From: Nocardia vulneris
GTDB lineage: Bacteria > Actinomycetota > Actinomycetes > Mycobacteriales > Mycobacteriaceae
NCBI RefSeq assembly: GCF_001613425.1
Contig: NZ_BDCI01000029.1
Coordinates: 124,001 to 188,000 of the forward strand
DNA length: 64,000 bases
Direction: 5' to 3'
Below the pieces are notes generated by a model. That model ran no database searches and was not told the DNA's origin. It saw only the letters and a program-made list of their open reading frames with translations. Made by a program: the position numbers and the translations under genes. Shown here one piece after another: positions 16,482 to 25,524 of the stretch (position 1 is its first letter; each line of letters begins with the position of its first letter).

Positions 16482-18592
16482 CCGCCTGGGCACGATTCGT
16501 CAGCGCCCGGCCACGCACGGTGCTCGCCGTCGTGGTCGGGGCCATGCTGCTGTTCGGGCTGCTCGGCATGAACACCGCCGACAAGGTGAGCGCCGCCGGA
16601 TTCACCGATCCGCACAGCGAATCCGCCGCGGTAGACCGGCTGGTGCGCGCACACTTCGGCCCGCAGACCCCGGACGCGGTCGCGCTCTACACCGCACCGG
16701 CCGGGCAGACGCTCGACGATATCGGCCCCGCCGTACAGCAGTCGCTCGCCCGGATCGACCCCGCGCTGCTGCAGCGACCGGTCGAAACCTATTGGAACAG
16801 TGTGCCGCCGCGCAAACAGTTCCTGCGCTCGGCCGACAACCGGCAGGCCCTGGCCGCGGTATATCTCGCCGGTGACGACAACCGCCGGGTCGCCGCCTAC
16901 CCGGAGATCGAAGCGGCACTGCAGGTTCCGGGCCTCGACACGAAGCTTTCCGGCTACAGCGCACTGGCCACGCAGATCAACAAGCAGTCCCAGCACGACC
17001 TGGTGCGGGCCGAATCCCTGTCGCTGCCACTGACACTGCTGATCCTGGTGCTGGTGTTCGGCGGTGTGGTCGCGGCCTCGTTCCCGGTGGCGGTCGGCGT
17101 GCTCGCTGTCTTGGGCGCGATGGGCACCATTCGGGTGCTCACCGAATTCACCGAGGTCAGCACGTTCGCGGTGAATATCGCCTCACTGCTCGGCCTGGGC
17201 ATGGCGATCGACTACGGGCTGTTCCTGGTGACCAGATTTCGCGAGGAACGCGCGGACGGACGCGAGCTCACGGCGGCGATCGAACGCACCTGCGCCACCG
17301 CGGGCCGCACCGTCGCGTTCTCGGCCCTGCTGCTGATCTGTGCGTTCGCGGGCACTTTCGTCTTCCCGCAGGCTGTGCTGCGCTCGCTCGGTTTCGGCGC
17401 GATCGCGGCGGTCGCACTGGCCGCGGGACTTTCGCTGACCGTGCTGCCCGCCATGCTCGCGCTGTTCGGCCACCGCATCGGCAAGGCCGCGGAAAAGGAT
17501 CGGACCGAACGCTTCTGGGGTCGCGTGGTGGACGCCGTGCTGCGCAGGCCGGGTCTGGTCACGGTGGTGGTGGGGGTCGTGCTGGTACTGCTCGCCCTGC
17601 CGCTGACGGGTGCGAAACTCGGCGATATCGACCATCGCGCGCTGCCCGTCGGCAACGAGATGCGGACCACCGTCGAAGAACTCACCGCCGGGTTCCCCGC
17701 CGCGAGCAGCGGTGTCACCGCCGTCCTGCAGGGGGACGACGGTCCACCGCAGTCGGCGGCGGTGGACGCGGCGAACACCGCGCTCGGCCGGGTCGAGGGC
17801 GTCGGTCAGGTGCTCCAGGTCGGGCGCGCCGACGATTTCGTGGTCTTCCACCTCTTCCTCGACGCCACCGACCGCAGCGAAAGGGCAACGGCGACGGTCG
17901 AAGACCTGCGCGCGCTGACCCCGCCGGACGGCACGGCGCTGCGCCTCGGCGGCGATACCGCGGCCACCCTGGACAGCGTGCACTCCATCGTGCGCGGCAT
18001 GCCGTGGATGATCCTGGTGATGGTGGCCGCCACGGTCGTGCTGCTCGCGGCCGCGTTCCGCTCGATCGTGTTGCCGCTCAAGGCCGTCGCGATGGCCTTC
18101 CTCAGCCTCGCCGCCACTTTCGGCGTGCTCACCTGGATCTTCGGCGAGGGCCACCTCGCGGGCGTGCTCGGCGTCAGCCCCGGTCCGCTGGCCGCCGGCA
18201 TGCTGGTGCTGATCATCGCTGTCGTGTTCGGACTGTCCACCGACTACGAGGTATTCCTGCTGTCCCGCATGGTCGAAGCGCATGCCGCGGGCGCGGACAC
18301 CGCCGCCGCGGTCCGCGTCGGCACGCTCAAGACCGCCCGCGTCATCACCGCCGCGGCCACCCTGCTGGTCATCGTCACCGGCGCGTTCACGCTCTCGCCG
18401 TTGACGCCCATGCGCTTTCTCGGCCTGGGCATGATCGTCGCGCTGCTGATCGACGCCACGCTGGTGCGCATGCTGCTGGTGCCCGCGCTGGTGAAACTGA
18501 TGGGCCCGGCCAACTGGTGGCACCCGGCGCGCCGCACGCGCCGGGTCGCCGCCACGGTCGAACGGGTGCAGGAGTCCACTTCGATCGGCTGA
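16478..18592 (+). CDS. MmpL/RND-family lipid exporter
   Basis: A 704-residue membrane protein with the two-fold RND layout: one helix, a large extracytoplasmic loop (about 30-180), a five-helix bundle, then the same again. The proton-relay Asp-Tyr pairs of MmpL proteins are visible in GMAIDYGLFLVTRFREE and GLSTDYEVFLLSRMVE. The short length (no long C-terminal tail) matches the smaller MmpL class. ATG 16478 overlaps the acyltransferase stop, so export is genetically coupled to biosynthesis. MmpL proteins move complex lipids across the inner membrane; here the cargo is presumably the operon product. Confidence 0.88.
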   Translation: MTAWARFVSARPRTVLAVVVGAMLLFGLLGMNTADKVSAAGFTDPHSESAAVDRLVRAHFGPQTPDAVALYTAPAGQTLDDIGPAVQQSLARIDPALLQRPVETYWNSVPPRKQFLRSADNRQALAAVYLAGDDNRRVAAYPEIEAALQVPGLDTKLSGYSALATQINKQSQHDLVRAESLSLPLTLLILVLVFGGVVAASFPVAVGVLAVLGAMGTIRVLTEFTEVSTFAVNIASLLGLGMAIDYGLFLVTRFREERADGRELTAAIERTCATAGRTVAFSALLLICAFAGTFVFPQAVLRSLGFGAIAAVALAAGLSLTVLPAMLALFGHRIGKAAEKDRTERFWGRVVDAVLRRPGLVTVVVGVVLVLLALPLTGAKLGDIDHRALPVGNEMRTTVEELTAGFPAASSGVTAVLQGDDGPPQSAAVDAANTALGRVEGVGQVLQVGRADDFVVFHLFLDATDRSERATATVEDLRALTPPDGTALRLGGDTAATLDSVHSIVRGMPWMILVMVAATVVLLAAAFRSIVLPLKAVAMAFLSLAATFGVLTWIFGEGHLAGVLGVSPGPLAAGMLVLIIAVVFGLSTDYEVFLLSRMVEAHAAGADTAAAVRVGTLKTARVITAAATLLVIVTGAFTLSPLTPMRFLGLGMIVALLIDATLVRMLLVPALVKLMGPANWWHPARRTRRVAATVERVQESTSIG

Positions 18593-18675
18593 ATCGCGGC
18601 TATTTCCAGAAAGATCGCGCGCCACGCCGCAGCGAAGATTGCAATACATCCGATCACTCCGCAGGCTTGGCACCC

Positions 18676-18876
18676 ATGTCCGCCGCCTGCCCCGCCTGCT
18701 CCTGGCCGTCGCCGATGCTCGTCTCCCGGCATGGGTCGGTGCGCTATCTGCGCTGCGTGTGCGGGAGATTCCTGGTGGCGCACGGGGACGGGGTGAACCT
18801 GCTGAGCGGCCGAAGTGCTTGCGCCGCACCGAAGGTCGCCGAGCATCTGGAGTTGATTCCGCTGCCCGAGGCCTGA
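18676..18876 (+). CDS. Small CxxC-containing hypothetical protein
   Basis: A 66-residue frame from ATG 18676 with CPAC near the N-terminus and CVCG about 24 residues later (RYLRCVCGRFLVAHGDG), the spacing of a small zinc ribbon. Codon use is like the neighbours (G/C third positions). It lies 83 bases after the MmpL gene on the same strand and is convergent with the next gene. The function is unknown; it could be a translated small protein or a chance frame. Confidence 0.5.
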   Translation: MSAACPACSWPSPMLVSRHGSVRYLRCVCGRFLVAHGDGVNLLSGRSACAAPKVAEHLELIPLPEA

Positions 18877-18892
18877 CGGACCTCCGAGGGGT

Positions 18893-19921
18893 TCACAGTC
18901 CGTGCCGGTGCTCGCCGGCCACCAGCTCGGCGACGCGCGCTTCCATCCGCGCCGAGAACGGATCCTCGATCGCGCGCCGGTAGGCCGCGACCGCCGCGCG
19001 GGTATCTGCGCCGACCAGATCGGCATTGAGCTGCGCCGCGGCGAATGCGCCTGCCGCCGCGGCGTTGCCGACCTGCGCCGCCGGATCCGTGACATTGCCC
19101 GCGGCCCAGACACCGGCCACCTCGGTCCGTCCGGTGGCATCGACCGGGAGGTGTACGCCGAGGCCGGACGGATGCGCCACCGCCCGCAGTCCGATCCCGT
19201 CCAGGAAACCGGCGCGCGCGACCATCGTCGGCTGCACGGCCAGCGCGGTGCGCGCGACCACCGTGCCGTCGCTCAGGCGAACACCGGTCAGTCGATCGTC
19301 GGTGACGACCAGTCCCGCCACTTCGCCTGGCACCGCCCGGATTCCGCGCGCCGCGAGCTGTTCGGCCGCCTCGCCGACCGGCGGCGCCGCAGTGTGCGCG
19401 AAGAACACGACATCGCTGCTCAGCTGCCGGAACAGCAACGCCTGGTGCACCGCCATCGGCCCGGTCGCCAGCACGCCGATGGCCTGGTCCCGGACCTCCC
19501 AGCCATGGCAGTACGGACAGTGCACGAGGTCGCGTCCCCACCGCGCGGACAGGCCGGGGATCTCGGGCAGCTCGTCCACCAGCCCGGTCGTGACGAGCAG
19601 TCGGCGGGCCCGGTACGCGCGGTCATCGGTCAGCGTCACCACGAAGCCGTCGGCGGCGCCGGTCACCGCTTCGACCTCGCCGGCCAGCACCTCGCCGCCG
19701 TAGCCACGCACCTCCGCCCGGCCCAGCTCGAGCAATTCGCCGGGCGGCATCCCGTCGCGCGCGAGCAACCCGTGCACGCCTTCGGCGGGTGCGTTGCGCG
19801 GCGTGCCCGCGTCGATCACCAGCACCGATCTTCTGGCCCGCGCCAGCATCAGCGCACCGTTCAATCCGGCGGCACCGCCGCCGATCACCACCACGTCGTA
19901 GCCGTCTTGCTGTTCAGTCAC
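18893..19921 (-). CDS. Thioredoxin-reductase-like FAD/NAD(P) oxidoreductase
   Basis: A 342-residue pyridine-nucleotide disulfide oxidoreductase. The FAD loop VVVIGGGAAGLNGALML is N-terminal, the redox CxxC is present as HCPYCHGWE, and the C-terminal FAD motif is GVWAAGNVTDPAAQVGNAA. The NADP-site loop (GVLATGPMAVHQAL) is degenerate, as in the stand-alone TrxR-like group rather than in true TrxB. No thioredoxin gene is adjacent. The start GTG 19921 (VTEQQDGYDVVV) is preferred over an upstream ATG at 19984 because GGAGG lies eight bases before it and the homology starts there. Confidence 0.85.
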   Translation of the reverse strand: MTEQQDGYDVVVIGGGAAGLNGALMLARARRSVLVIDAGTPRNAPAEGVHGLLARDGMPPGELLELGRAEVRGYGGEVLAGEVEAVTGAADGFVVTLTDDRAYRARRLLVTTGLVDELPEIPGLSARWGRDLVHCPYCHGWEVRDQAIGVLATGPMAVHQALLFRQLSSDVVFFAHTAAPPVGEAAEQLAARGIRAVPGEVAGLVVTDDRLTGVRLSDGTVVARTALAVQPTMVARAGFLDGIGLRAVAHPSGLGVHLPVDATGRTEVAGVWAAGNVTDPAAQVGNAAAAGAFAAAQLNADLVGADTRAAVAAYRRAIEDPFSARMEARVAELVAGEHRHGL

Positions 19922-20155
19922 CGTGACCACCTCCGCCCACCACCATGCGAGCAACCGCACCGAAACCGCAACATTTGTTGCCATAGCGGCAATTTCTGCC
20001 CGGGCCGAAATCAGGTCGACTGCGGGCCGGCCGCTCGCTACTCTGCGATGCCATGGAGTGATGCCGAGTGCGCCCGCCCGGACAGCGCTGCCGCCGTGTC
20101 GGATTCAGCGCGCGGACGGCGCTGCCCGCATCCGAACTCCGATCGAGGGACATCC

Positions 20156-20905
20156 ATGACCGATCAAGAATTTCTTTCCCGCGTCGCCACGCGCCTGGCC
20201 GCCCTGCCCGGCACCCGGGCGGTGACGCTCGGCGGCTCCCGCGCCCAGGGCACCCACACGCCCGAGAGCGACTGGGATCTCGCCATCTATTACCGAGGCA
20301 CGTTCGATCCGGCCGCCCTCCGTGAAATCGGTTGGGACGGTGAAGTATCCGAGCTGGGCGGCTGGGGCGGCGGCGTCTTCAACGGCGGCGGCTGGTTCAC
20401 CATCGAGGGCCGCAAGGTCGACGTGCACTATCGCGACCTGGACGTGGTCGAACACGAACTCGCCGAGGCCGAGCAGGGCCGATTCCATTGGGAGCCACTG
20501 ATGTTCCATCTGGCGGGCATCCCGAGCTATCTGCTGGTGGCCGAACTCGCCGTCAACGAGGTGCTGCACGGCACCCTCCCCCGGCCCGGCTACCCACCGG
20601 CATTGCGCACCGCCGCCCCGCCGATCTGGCGTAACCGGGCCGAGCTGACCCTTCGTTACGCCACGGACGCCTACGTGCACCGGGGCCAGGCCACCGAGGT
20701 CGCCGGATCCATCGCCATCGCCGCGATGGCCACGGCGCACGCGGTCCTCGCGGCGCGCGGGGAATGGGTCGTCAACGAGAAGCGGCTGCTGGCACGCGCG
20801 GGCCTGCGCGATATCGACGCGATCGTCGGGCAGTTGACACCGGACCCGGCAGCGCTGGCGCAGCGGATCGCCACGGTGCAGCGCATACTGACCGCCGCGC
20901 GCTGA
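20156..20905 (+). CDS. Nucleotidyltransferase-fold protein
   Basis: A 249-residue protein. The polymerase-beta-like nucleotidyltransferase signature is clear: LGGSRAQGTHTPESDWDLAI, i.e. GS followed by a DxD metal site, with a third acidic position in RKVDVHYRD. The remaining helical domain has no motif I can name. Relatives include aminoglycoside nucleotidyltransferase-like and MNT-type proteins, but no HEPN partner is adjacent, so a toxin-antitoxin role is not supported. ATG 20156 follows GAGGGACATCC. A hairpin follows the stop. Confidence 0.78.
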   Translation: MTDQEFLSRVATRLAALPGTRAVTLGGSRAQGTHTPESDWDLAIYYRGTFDPAALREIGWDGEVSELGGWGGGVFNGGGWFTIEGRKVDVHYRDLDVVEHELAEAEQGRFHWEPLMFHLAGIPSYLLVAELAVNEVLHGTLPRPGYPPALRTAAPPIWRNRAELTLRYATDAYVHRGQATEVAGSIAIAAMATAHAVLAARGEWVVNEKRLLARAGLRDIDAIVGQLTPDPAALAQRIATVQRILTAAR

Positions 20906-20915
20906 CCGCCCACCT

Positions 20916-20936
20916 GCGACGACGTGGTTTCGTCGC
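20916..20936 (+). terminator. Stem-loop after the nucleotidyltransferase
   Basis: GCGACGA and TCGTCGC are perfectly complementary around a seven-base loop, 11 bases after the stop codon. No T-tract follows; it is a plausible actinobacterial terminator. Confidence 0.45.
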
Positions 20937-21112
20937 CGTCGCGTCACGGAGATGTTCCGTCGCGCGGCCCACCCGTTTGCCTGATCGTGGTGCGGCACGT
21001 GCATCCTGTACCCGAACAGATTTGAATCCTTTGGATTGCCCGACTGCCGACGAGACCAGGGTCACCGGATGCGGTTCGGCGGACCGTCCCGACGACAGTG
21101 AGAGCAGGACCG

Positions 21113-22153
21113 ATGCGGCCTGTGGTGATGGAAGGCGTCGCGACACGGCGCGGCAGCGAATACGCGGTGCTGCTGCGTCGCGTGCGACAGGCCGGGTTGC
21201 TCGACCGGCGGCCGCGGTACTACGCGTGGAAGAGCGCGGTGACCGCCGCCGCCTTCGTGGGCGGCTGGCTGGTATTCGTACTGCTCGGCGATTCGTGGTG
21301 GCAGCTGGGCGTCGCGGCGTTCCTCGGAATGGTGTTCGCCCAGTTCGCTTTTCTCGGTCACGACGCCGGGCACAAGCAGATCTTCGCGAGCAGACGCGCC
21401 AACTATGTGTACGGGCTGATCTTCGGCAACCTCGGTATCGGGGTGAGCATCGGCTGGTGGACCAGCAACCACAACCGCCATCACGCGCACCCGAACACCG
21501 AGGACGCCGATCCCGACATCATGGGAGTGCTGGCGCACTCCGGTGCGCGCGCCCGGGCCGAACGGGGTTGGCGGCGGCTGATCTTCCGATATCAGGCCTG
21601 GCTGTTCTTTCCGATGCTGCTGCTGGAGGGCGGCAGCCTGCATTTCGCGAGTGCCCGCGCGGCATTGCGCTGGCCGATCCCGAACCGCCGCATCGAAGCG
21701 ACACTGCTGGCGTTGCACGCCTTGGCCTATCTGGCCACGGTCTTCCTGGTCCTCTCACCGGTCAAGGCGCTGGTGTTCATCGCCGTGCAGCAGGGGCTGT
21801 TCGGGCTCTACATGGGCTGCACGTTCGCGCCGAATCACAAAGGCATGGCGGTACTTCCGGCCGGAGACCGTACCGACTTCCTGCGCAAGCAGGTGCTCAC
21901 CTCCCGTAACGTCCGTGGCGGCGTCGTCATCGATGCGGCACTGGGCGGCTTGAACTATCAGATCGAACACCACCTGTTCCCCTCGATGCCGCGGGCCAAC
22001 CTACGCCGGGCCCAGCCCATGGTTGCCGAGTTCTGCGCCGAAATCGGCGTGCCGTACTGCGAGACGAGCCTGCTCCGCTCCTACGCCGAGGCGCTGCGCC
22101 ACCTCGACGCCGTCGGCAAGCACACCAGGGCGCACACGGAATCCGCTGCCTGA
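21113..22153 (+). CDS. Membrane fatty acid desaturase
   Basis: A 346-residue integral-membrane di-iron desaturase. All three histidine boxes are present: HDAGH, HNRHH and QIEHH. Hydrophobic helices lie before the first box, and a second helical pair lies between boxes two and three. The QIEHH form and length place it with acyl-lipid/acyl-CoA front-end or linoleoyl-type desaturases found in Nocardia and mycobacteria. The double bond position cannot be read from sequence. Starts at GTG 21098, ATG 21113 and ATG 21128 are possible; 21113 has AGGACC close upstream. It is monocistronic in appearance. Confidence 0.88.
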   Translation: MRPVVMEGVATRRGSEYAVLLRRVRQAGLLDRRPRYYAWKSAVTAAAFVGGWLVFVLLGDSWWQLGVAAFLGMVFAQFAFLGHDAGHKQIFASRRANYVYGLIFGNLGIGVSIGWWTSNHNRHHAHPNTEDADPDIMGVLAHSGARARAERGWRRLIFRYQAWLFFPMLLLEGGSLHFASARAALRWPIPNRRIEATLLALHALAYLATVFLVLSPVKALVFIAVQQGLFGLYMGCTFAPNHKGMAVLPAGDRTDFLRKQVLTSRNVRGGVVIDAALGGLNYQIEHHLFPSMPRANLRRAQPMVAEFCAEIGVPYCETSLLRSYAEALRHLDAVGKHTRAHTESAA

Positions 22154-22271
22154 CACCGGCTGTCGGGCGATCGACGGACATACACGGCACCCGGGCGCTG
22201 CCAAACTCGTCGAGAGAGCTGTGGCGGCGCGCTACCGCCGCCACGGCAACGCTGCGGTAGGTGAGGTTCCG

Positions 22272-23270
22272 ATGGGATTCTTCGGTCGAAAGTCCGAGCT
22301 GCGTACTGGTTTCGAGCACGAGTACGTCACGCTGCCCGACCCCGGCCTGCCCGACGCGGAGACCCGGCAGGTGCTGTATCGGGCGTTGTGCGAGATCGGC
22401 TTGGCCAACATTGTCTTCGGGCCCGGCGACGTGCGGGAGTGTTTTCGTGCGCTGACCTCCGTCGCGCCGGTCTTCCGGAACACCGTCTCCGACAACCGGA
22501 TGCTCGGCCGATTTTCTGGCGAGCCGGACGTCTTCTGGTATGCGCTGCAGGGTTCGGCGGGCGCCGCGATCGTGATGTCCTTCGGGCCGGACAGCGCGGA
22601 CAGCTTCCGGCAGGTGCAGATCGACGGCCCGCTGAGCAGGACCGCACTGCAAGCGCCGTTCGAATGGGGCACCGTGCTGGGTCTCGGTGCTTCGGTGCCG
22701 GTCGGTTTCGCGCGGATCTTCGCCGACGCCACGCTGCAACCGCTGTCGGCGCTACCGGGTCTCGAGCACTTCCGTCAACCGGACGAAAACGGTTCGGGTG
22801 CAGGGTCTCCCGCCGACGAACCGACCATCACGCTGCCGCAACCACCGTCCGAGCTGCCGATCCAGATCGGCTATCGCCTGCTCGCGACCGCGCCACAGAG
22901 CGTCCTGGTGTACTCCGCGGCCGCGCTGAGCGAGACCTTCGCCGGGGTGTACTCGGCCGCACCGGTTTTCGGCGCGACGTCGCTCGCGTTCGAGGACGGC
23001 TGGGTCGGCGCGTTGCCCGCGCCGTCGGTGCAGTGGTTCGGCGTGGACGGGCCGGCCGGGTCCGCCGTCGTGGTAACCGCCGCCACGAGTGCCGATTTCG
23101 CCTTCCTGAGCACCGAGGTCATGCCGCAGGTCGGCAGCCTGCCCTCGGCGTTCACCTGTGGTATCGCCGACCGGGCCGTCGTGCCGCAGTCCTTCGCCCG
23201 GCTGTTCACCAGGTCGGACCAGCGCCCGATCTGGGAGCTGCCGGGCATGGGGCATCTGCGTCAGCCCTGA
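22272..23270 (+). CDS. Hypothetical protein made of two related halves
   Basis: A 332-residue soluble protein with no signal peptide. I do not recognise the family. Two halves align with each other: SVAPVFRNT with SAAPVFGAT, WYALQGSAGAAIVM with WFGVDGPAGSAVVV, and the closing segments FARIFADATLQPLSALPG and FARLFTRSDQRPIWELPG, each followed by HxRQP. Each half is about 145-155 residues (roughly 20-175 and 188-332). It is therefore an internal duplication. ATG 22272 is preceded by GTAGGTGAGG. It is flanked by unrelated single genes, so context gives no function. Confidence 0.75.
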   Translation: MGFFGRKSELRTGFEHEYVTLPDPGLPDAETRQVLYRALCEIGLANIVFGPGDVRECFRALTSVAPVFRNTVSDNRMLGRFSGEPDVFWYALQGSAGAAIVMSFGPDSADSFRQVQIDGPLSRTALQAPFEWGTVLGLGASVPVGFARIFADATLQPLSALPGLEHFRQPDENGSGAGSPADEPTITLPQPPSELPIQIGYRLLATAPQSVLVYSAAALSETFAGVYSAAPVFGATSLAFEDGWVGALPAPSVQWFGVDGPAGSAVVVTAATSADFAFLSTEVMPQVGSLPSAFTCGIADRAVVPQSFARLFTRSDQRPIWELPGMGHLRQP

Positions 23271-23406
23271 GCGGATCTCCTTGGCCCGGTGCGCTTCCAG
23301 TGCCCATATCGGGCGACTTCAGCGAACCACCGGCGTAGTGCGACCGGCGGCCGATGCGCGTCCAGTAGGGTCTGCGCGGTCAACGTACCGGACAGTGGAG
23401 GACGAC

Positions 23407-24429
23407 ATGAGTGAGCTCGTTCTGGTTACCGGCGGAACCGGCTATATCGCGGGGTGGTGCATCGTGTCGCTGCTCGAACGCGGCTACGACGTGCGCACCA
23501 CTGTGCGCAGCCCCGACCGGGAGCCGGCGGTGAGCCGAGCCGTCGCCACGGTCATCGATCCCGCGGGCCGGTTGAGCTTCGCCACGGCCGACCTGATGTC
23601 CGACGACGGCTGGGCCGACGCGGTCCGCGATGTCGACTACGTGCTGCACGTCGCCTCACCGCTCGGTGTCGATGCCGCCGCGGACCCCGAAGCGCTGATC
23701 GCCGCCGCCCGCGACGGCGCACTGCGCGTGCTGCGCGCGGCGACCGCGGCCGGGGTGCGGCGTGTGGTCATGACGTCGGCGGCGAACGCGGCGAGCCCGT
23801 CGTCCTATGCCAGCGAAGGGATCACCGACGAGACACTGTGGACCGATCCCGACGATCCGACGCTGATCCCGTACCGGCGCTCGAAAACCCTTGCCGAGCG
23901 GGCAGCCTGGGATTTCATGGCGACCTACGACGGACCCACCGAGCTCACCACGGTCCTGCCCGGCGCGGTCTTCGGCCCGATCCTGAGCACCGGCACCACG
24001 GGTTCGGTCGATATCGTCGCGCGCATGGTGTCGGGCAAGATGCCCGGCGTGCCGCGCATCGGACTCGAGATCGTCGACGTGCGCGATCTCGCGGACATCC
24101 ACCTCAGGGCGATGACCGCGCCCGCCGCCGCGGGCGAACGTTTCCTCGCCACCGGCGAATTCACCTGGATGCGCGATATGGCCCGCACCCTGCACGACGG
24201 TCTCGGCCCGCGTGGCAAGCAGGTATCCACCCGCCAGCTCCCGGATTTCGCGGTCAAACTCGCCGCCCGCTTCAGCGACGCACCGCTCGGCGAGATCACC
24301 CCGGCCCTCGGCCGCCGCAACCGGCACAGCACCGACAAGGCCAAGCGCCTGCTCGACTGGCAACCCCGGCCCGCCGAGCAGACCGTCCTCGACTGTGCCA
24401 ACAGCCTGATCGCGCACAGCGTCGCGTGA
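23407..24429 (+). CDS. NAD-dependent epimerase/dihydroflavonol-reductase-like SDR
   Basis: A 340-residue extended SDR. The cofactor loop TGGTGYIAGW is N-terminal, LHVASPLG follows beta4, the catalytic YRRSK replaces the usual YxxxK, and LPGAVFGPIL matches the dihydroflavonol-4-reductase group. Such bacterial proteins reduce varied aldehydes and ketones; the substrate is not evident. It starts at ATG 23407 after GGAGGAC. It is convergent with the S1/P1 nuclease. Confidence 0.86.
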   Translation: MSELVLVTGGTGYIAGWCIVSLLERGYDVRTTVRSPDREPAVSRAVATVIDPAGRLSFATADLMSDDGWADAVRDVDYVLHVASPLGVDAAADPEALIAAARDGALRVLRAATAAGVRRVVMTSAANAASPSSYASEGITDETLWTDPDDPTLIPYRRSKTLAERAAWDFMATYDGPTELTTVLPGAVFGPILSTGTTGSVDIVARMVSGKMPGVPRIGLEIVDVRDLADIHLRAMTAPAAAGERFLATGEFTWMRDMARTLHDGLGPRGKQVSTRQLPDFAVKLAARFSDAPLGEITPALGRRNRHSTDKAKRLLDWQPRPAEQTVLDCANSLIAHSVA

Positions 24430-24506
24430 GCGCCGCCGGCCCACGCCGGGCGTGGGCCGAAACCTGGTCGGGCACAGCAGTGCGCACGAGCCGGGCGGTC
24501 CGGAAC

Positions 24507-25352
24507 TCAGGACTGCGAAGACCCCGAACCGAGCACGTTCGGTGCGCCGAGCACCGTGTTCAGCAACTGCCCGAGCCGCTCCCCCGCGAGGCGCAGCCGG
24601 TTCTCGGCCACCGGCAAGAACTGCTGGGTGTACTCGTCGCCGATGGTGGACGAGGCCGGATAGAAGCCGGGCGTGTTCACCACCCGGCAGCTGTCCTCGG
24701 CCCACTGCACCGGATCGCTGTCCGGTTGCGCGGGCGGCAAGGCGGGCGCGGGCAGCGCGAGCAGCCGCTGCAGTTCCTCGGCGTCGCTCGCGTGCCGGGT
24801 GTCGAGCAACCGGCTGTCCCACACCGAATGCAGGTTGGTGGCCTTGCCGAGGTAGGTGACCCGGAACTCGTTGCCGCCGCGGTCGCGGGCATACCCGGCG
24901 TGCAGCGGCTGGTGGATGTCGCCGACGAAATGCACGACGAACTTCAGCGCCTGCGCGCGCTCGGCGTCCGCCCGCGAGCGGTCGGCCAGGATCTTCGTCT
25001 GCGCGCGCAACGCGTCGACCACGTTGTCGCCGTTGTTGCCGTTCACCGCCGCGTCATAGACACAGCCGTTCTCCCCGATGTTCACGTAATGCCACGGCGC
25101 GGAACGTTTCCCGAGGTCCGGGTCGTCCCGGCGCACCTCGTCGGCCCAGTTGGCCACCCCGGCCAGCGTCGGATCCGCCTCGCCGGCCAGCAGCCGCGAG
25201 ACCTGATCCCGGGCCGCCGGGTCGAGCCGGAGGTCGGCGATCGCGCCGACCGTGTTGTGCCCCTGCACGCCCCACGCGTTCGCAGGCGGCGCAACGGCGA
25301 ACAGGATGGCTCCGAGCGCACACACGCCCGCTAGAGCAGCTCTACCTCGCAT
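24507..25352 (-). CDS. Secreted S1/P1-type nuclease
   Basis: A 281-residue exported enzyme. Residues 1-26 are a signal peptide ending PPANA; the mature protein begins with Trp27 (WGVQGH). In S1/P1 nucleases the mature N-terminal Trp and the following His bind the trinuclear zinc site. Further zinc ligands are visible in NWADEVRRDD, PWHYVNI, FVVHFVGDIHQPLHAG and LHSVWDSRLL. These enzymes cleave single-stranded nucleic acids and 3'-nucleotides outside the cell, probably for phosphate or nucleoside scavenging. It is transcribed alone. Confidence 0.9.
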   Translation of the reverse strand: MRGRAALAGVCALGAILFAVAPPANAWGVQGHNTVGAIADLRLDPAARDQVSRLLAGEADPTLAGVANWADEVRRDDPDLGKRSAPWHYVNIGENGCVYDAAVNGNNGDNVVDALRAQTKILADRSRADAERAQALKFVVHFVGDIHQPLHAGYARDRGGNEFRVTYLGKATNLHSVWDSRLLDTRHASDAEELQRLLALPAPALPPAQPDSDPVQWAEDSCRVVNTPGFYPASSTIGDEYTQQFLPVAENRLRLAGERLGQLLNTVLGAPNVLGSGSSQS

Positions 25353-25524
25353 CGAGAAGAATCCTTTCGACCAGCGTCCGATGGCCCCGACCGTGCATGA
25401 TCCCTACCGCTCAGAGTCTCCGCGACAATTTCCATCCAGAACTGAACACCGGATAAACAGTGTGCGACAAGACCATCGCCCACCATGCCCGAATTGTCGG
25501 TGCCCACTGGCACACTCGGCGTGC

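Noticed and set aside
20156..20905. MNT-type antitoxin of a HEPN/MNT pair
   Set aside because: No HEPN gene lies beside it and the protein is longer than typical MNT antitoxins.
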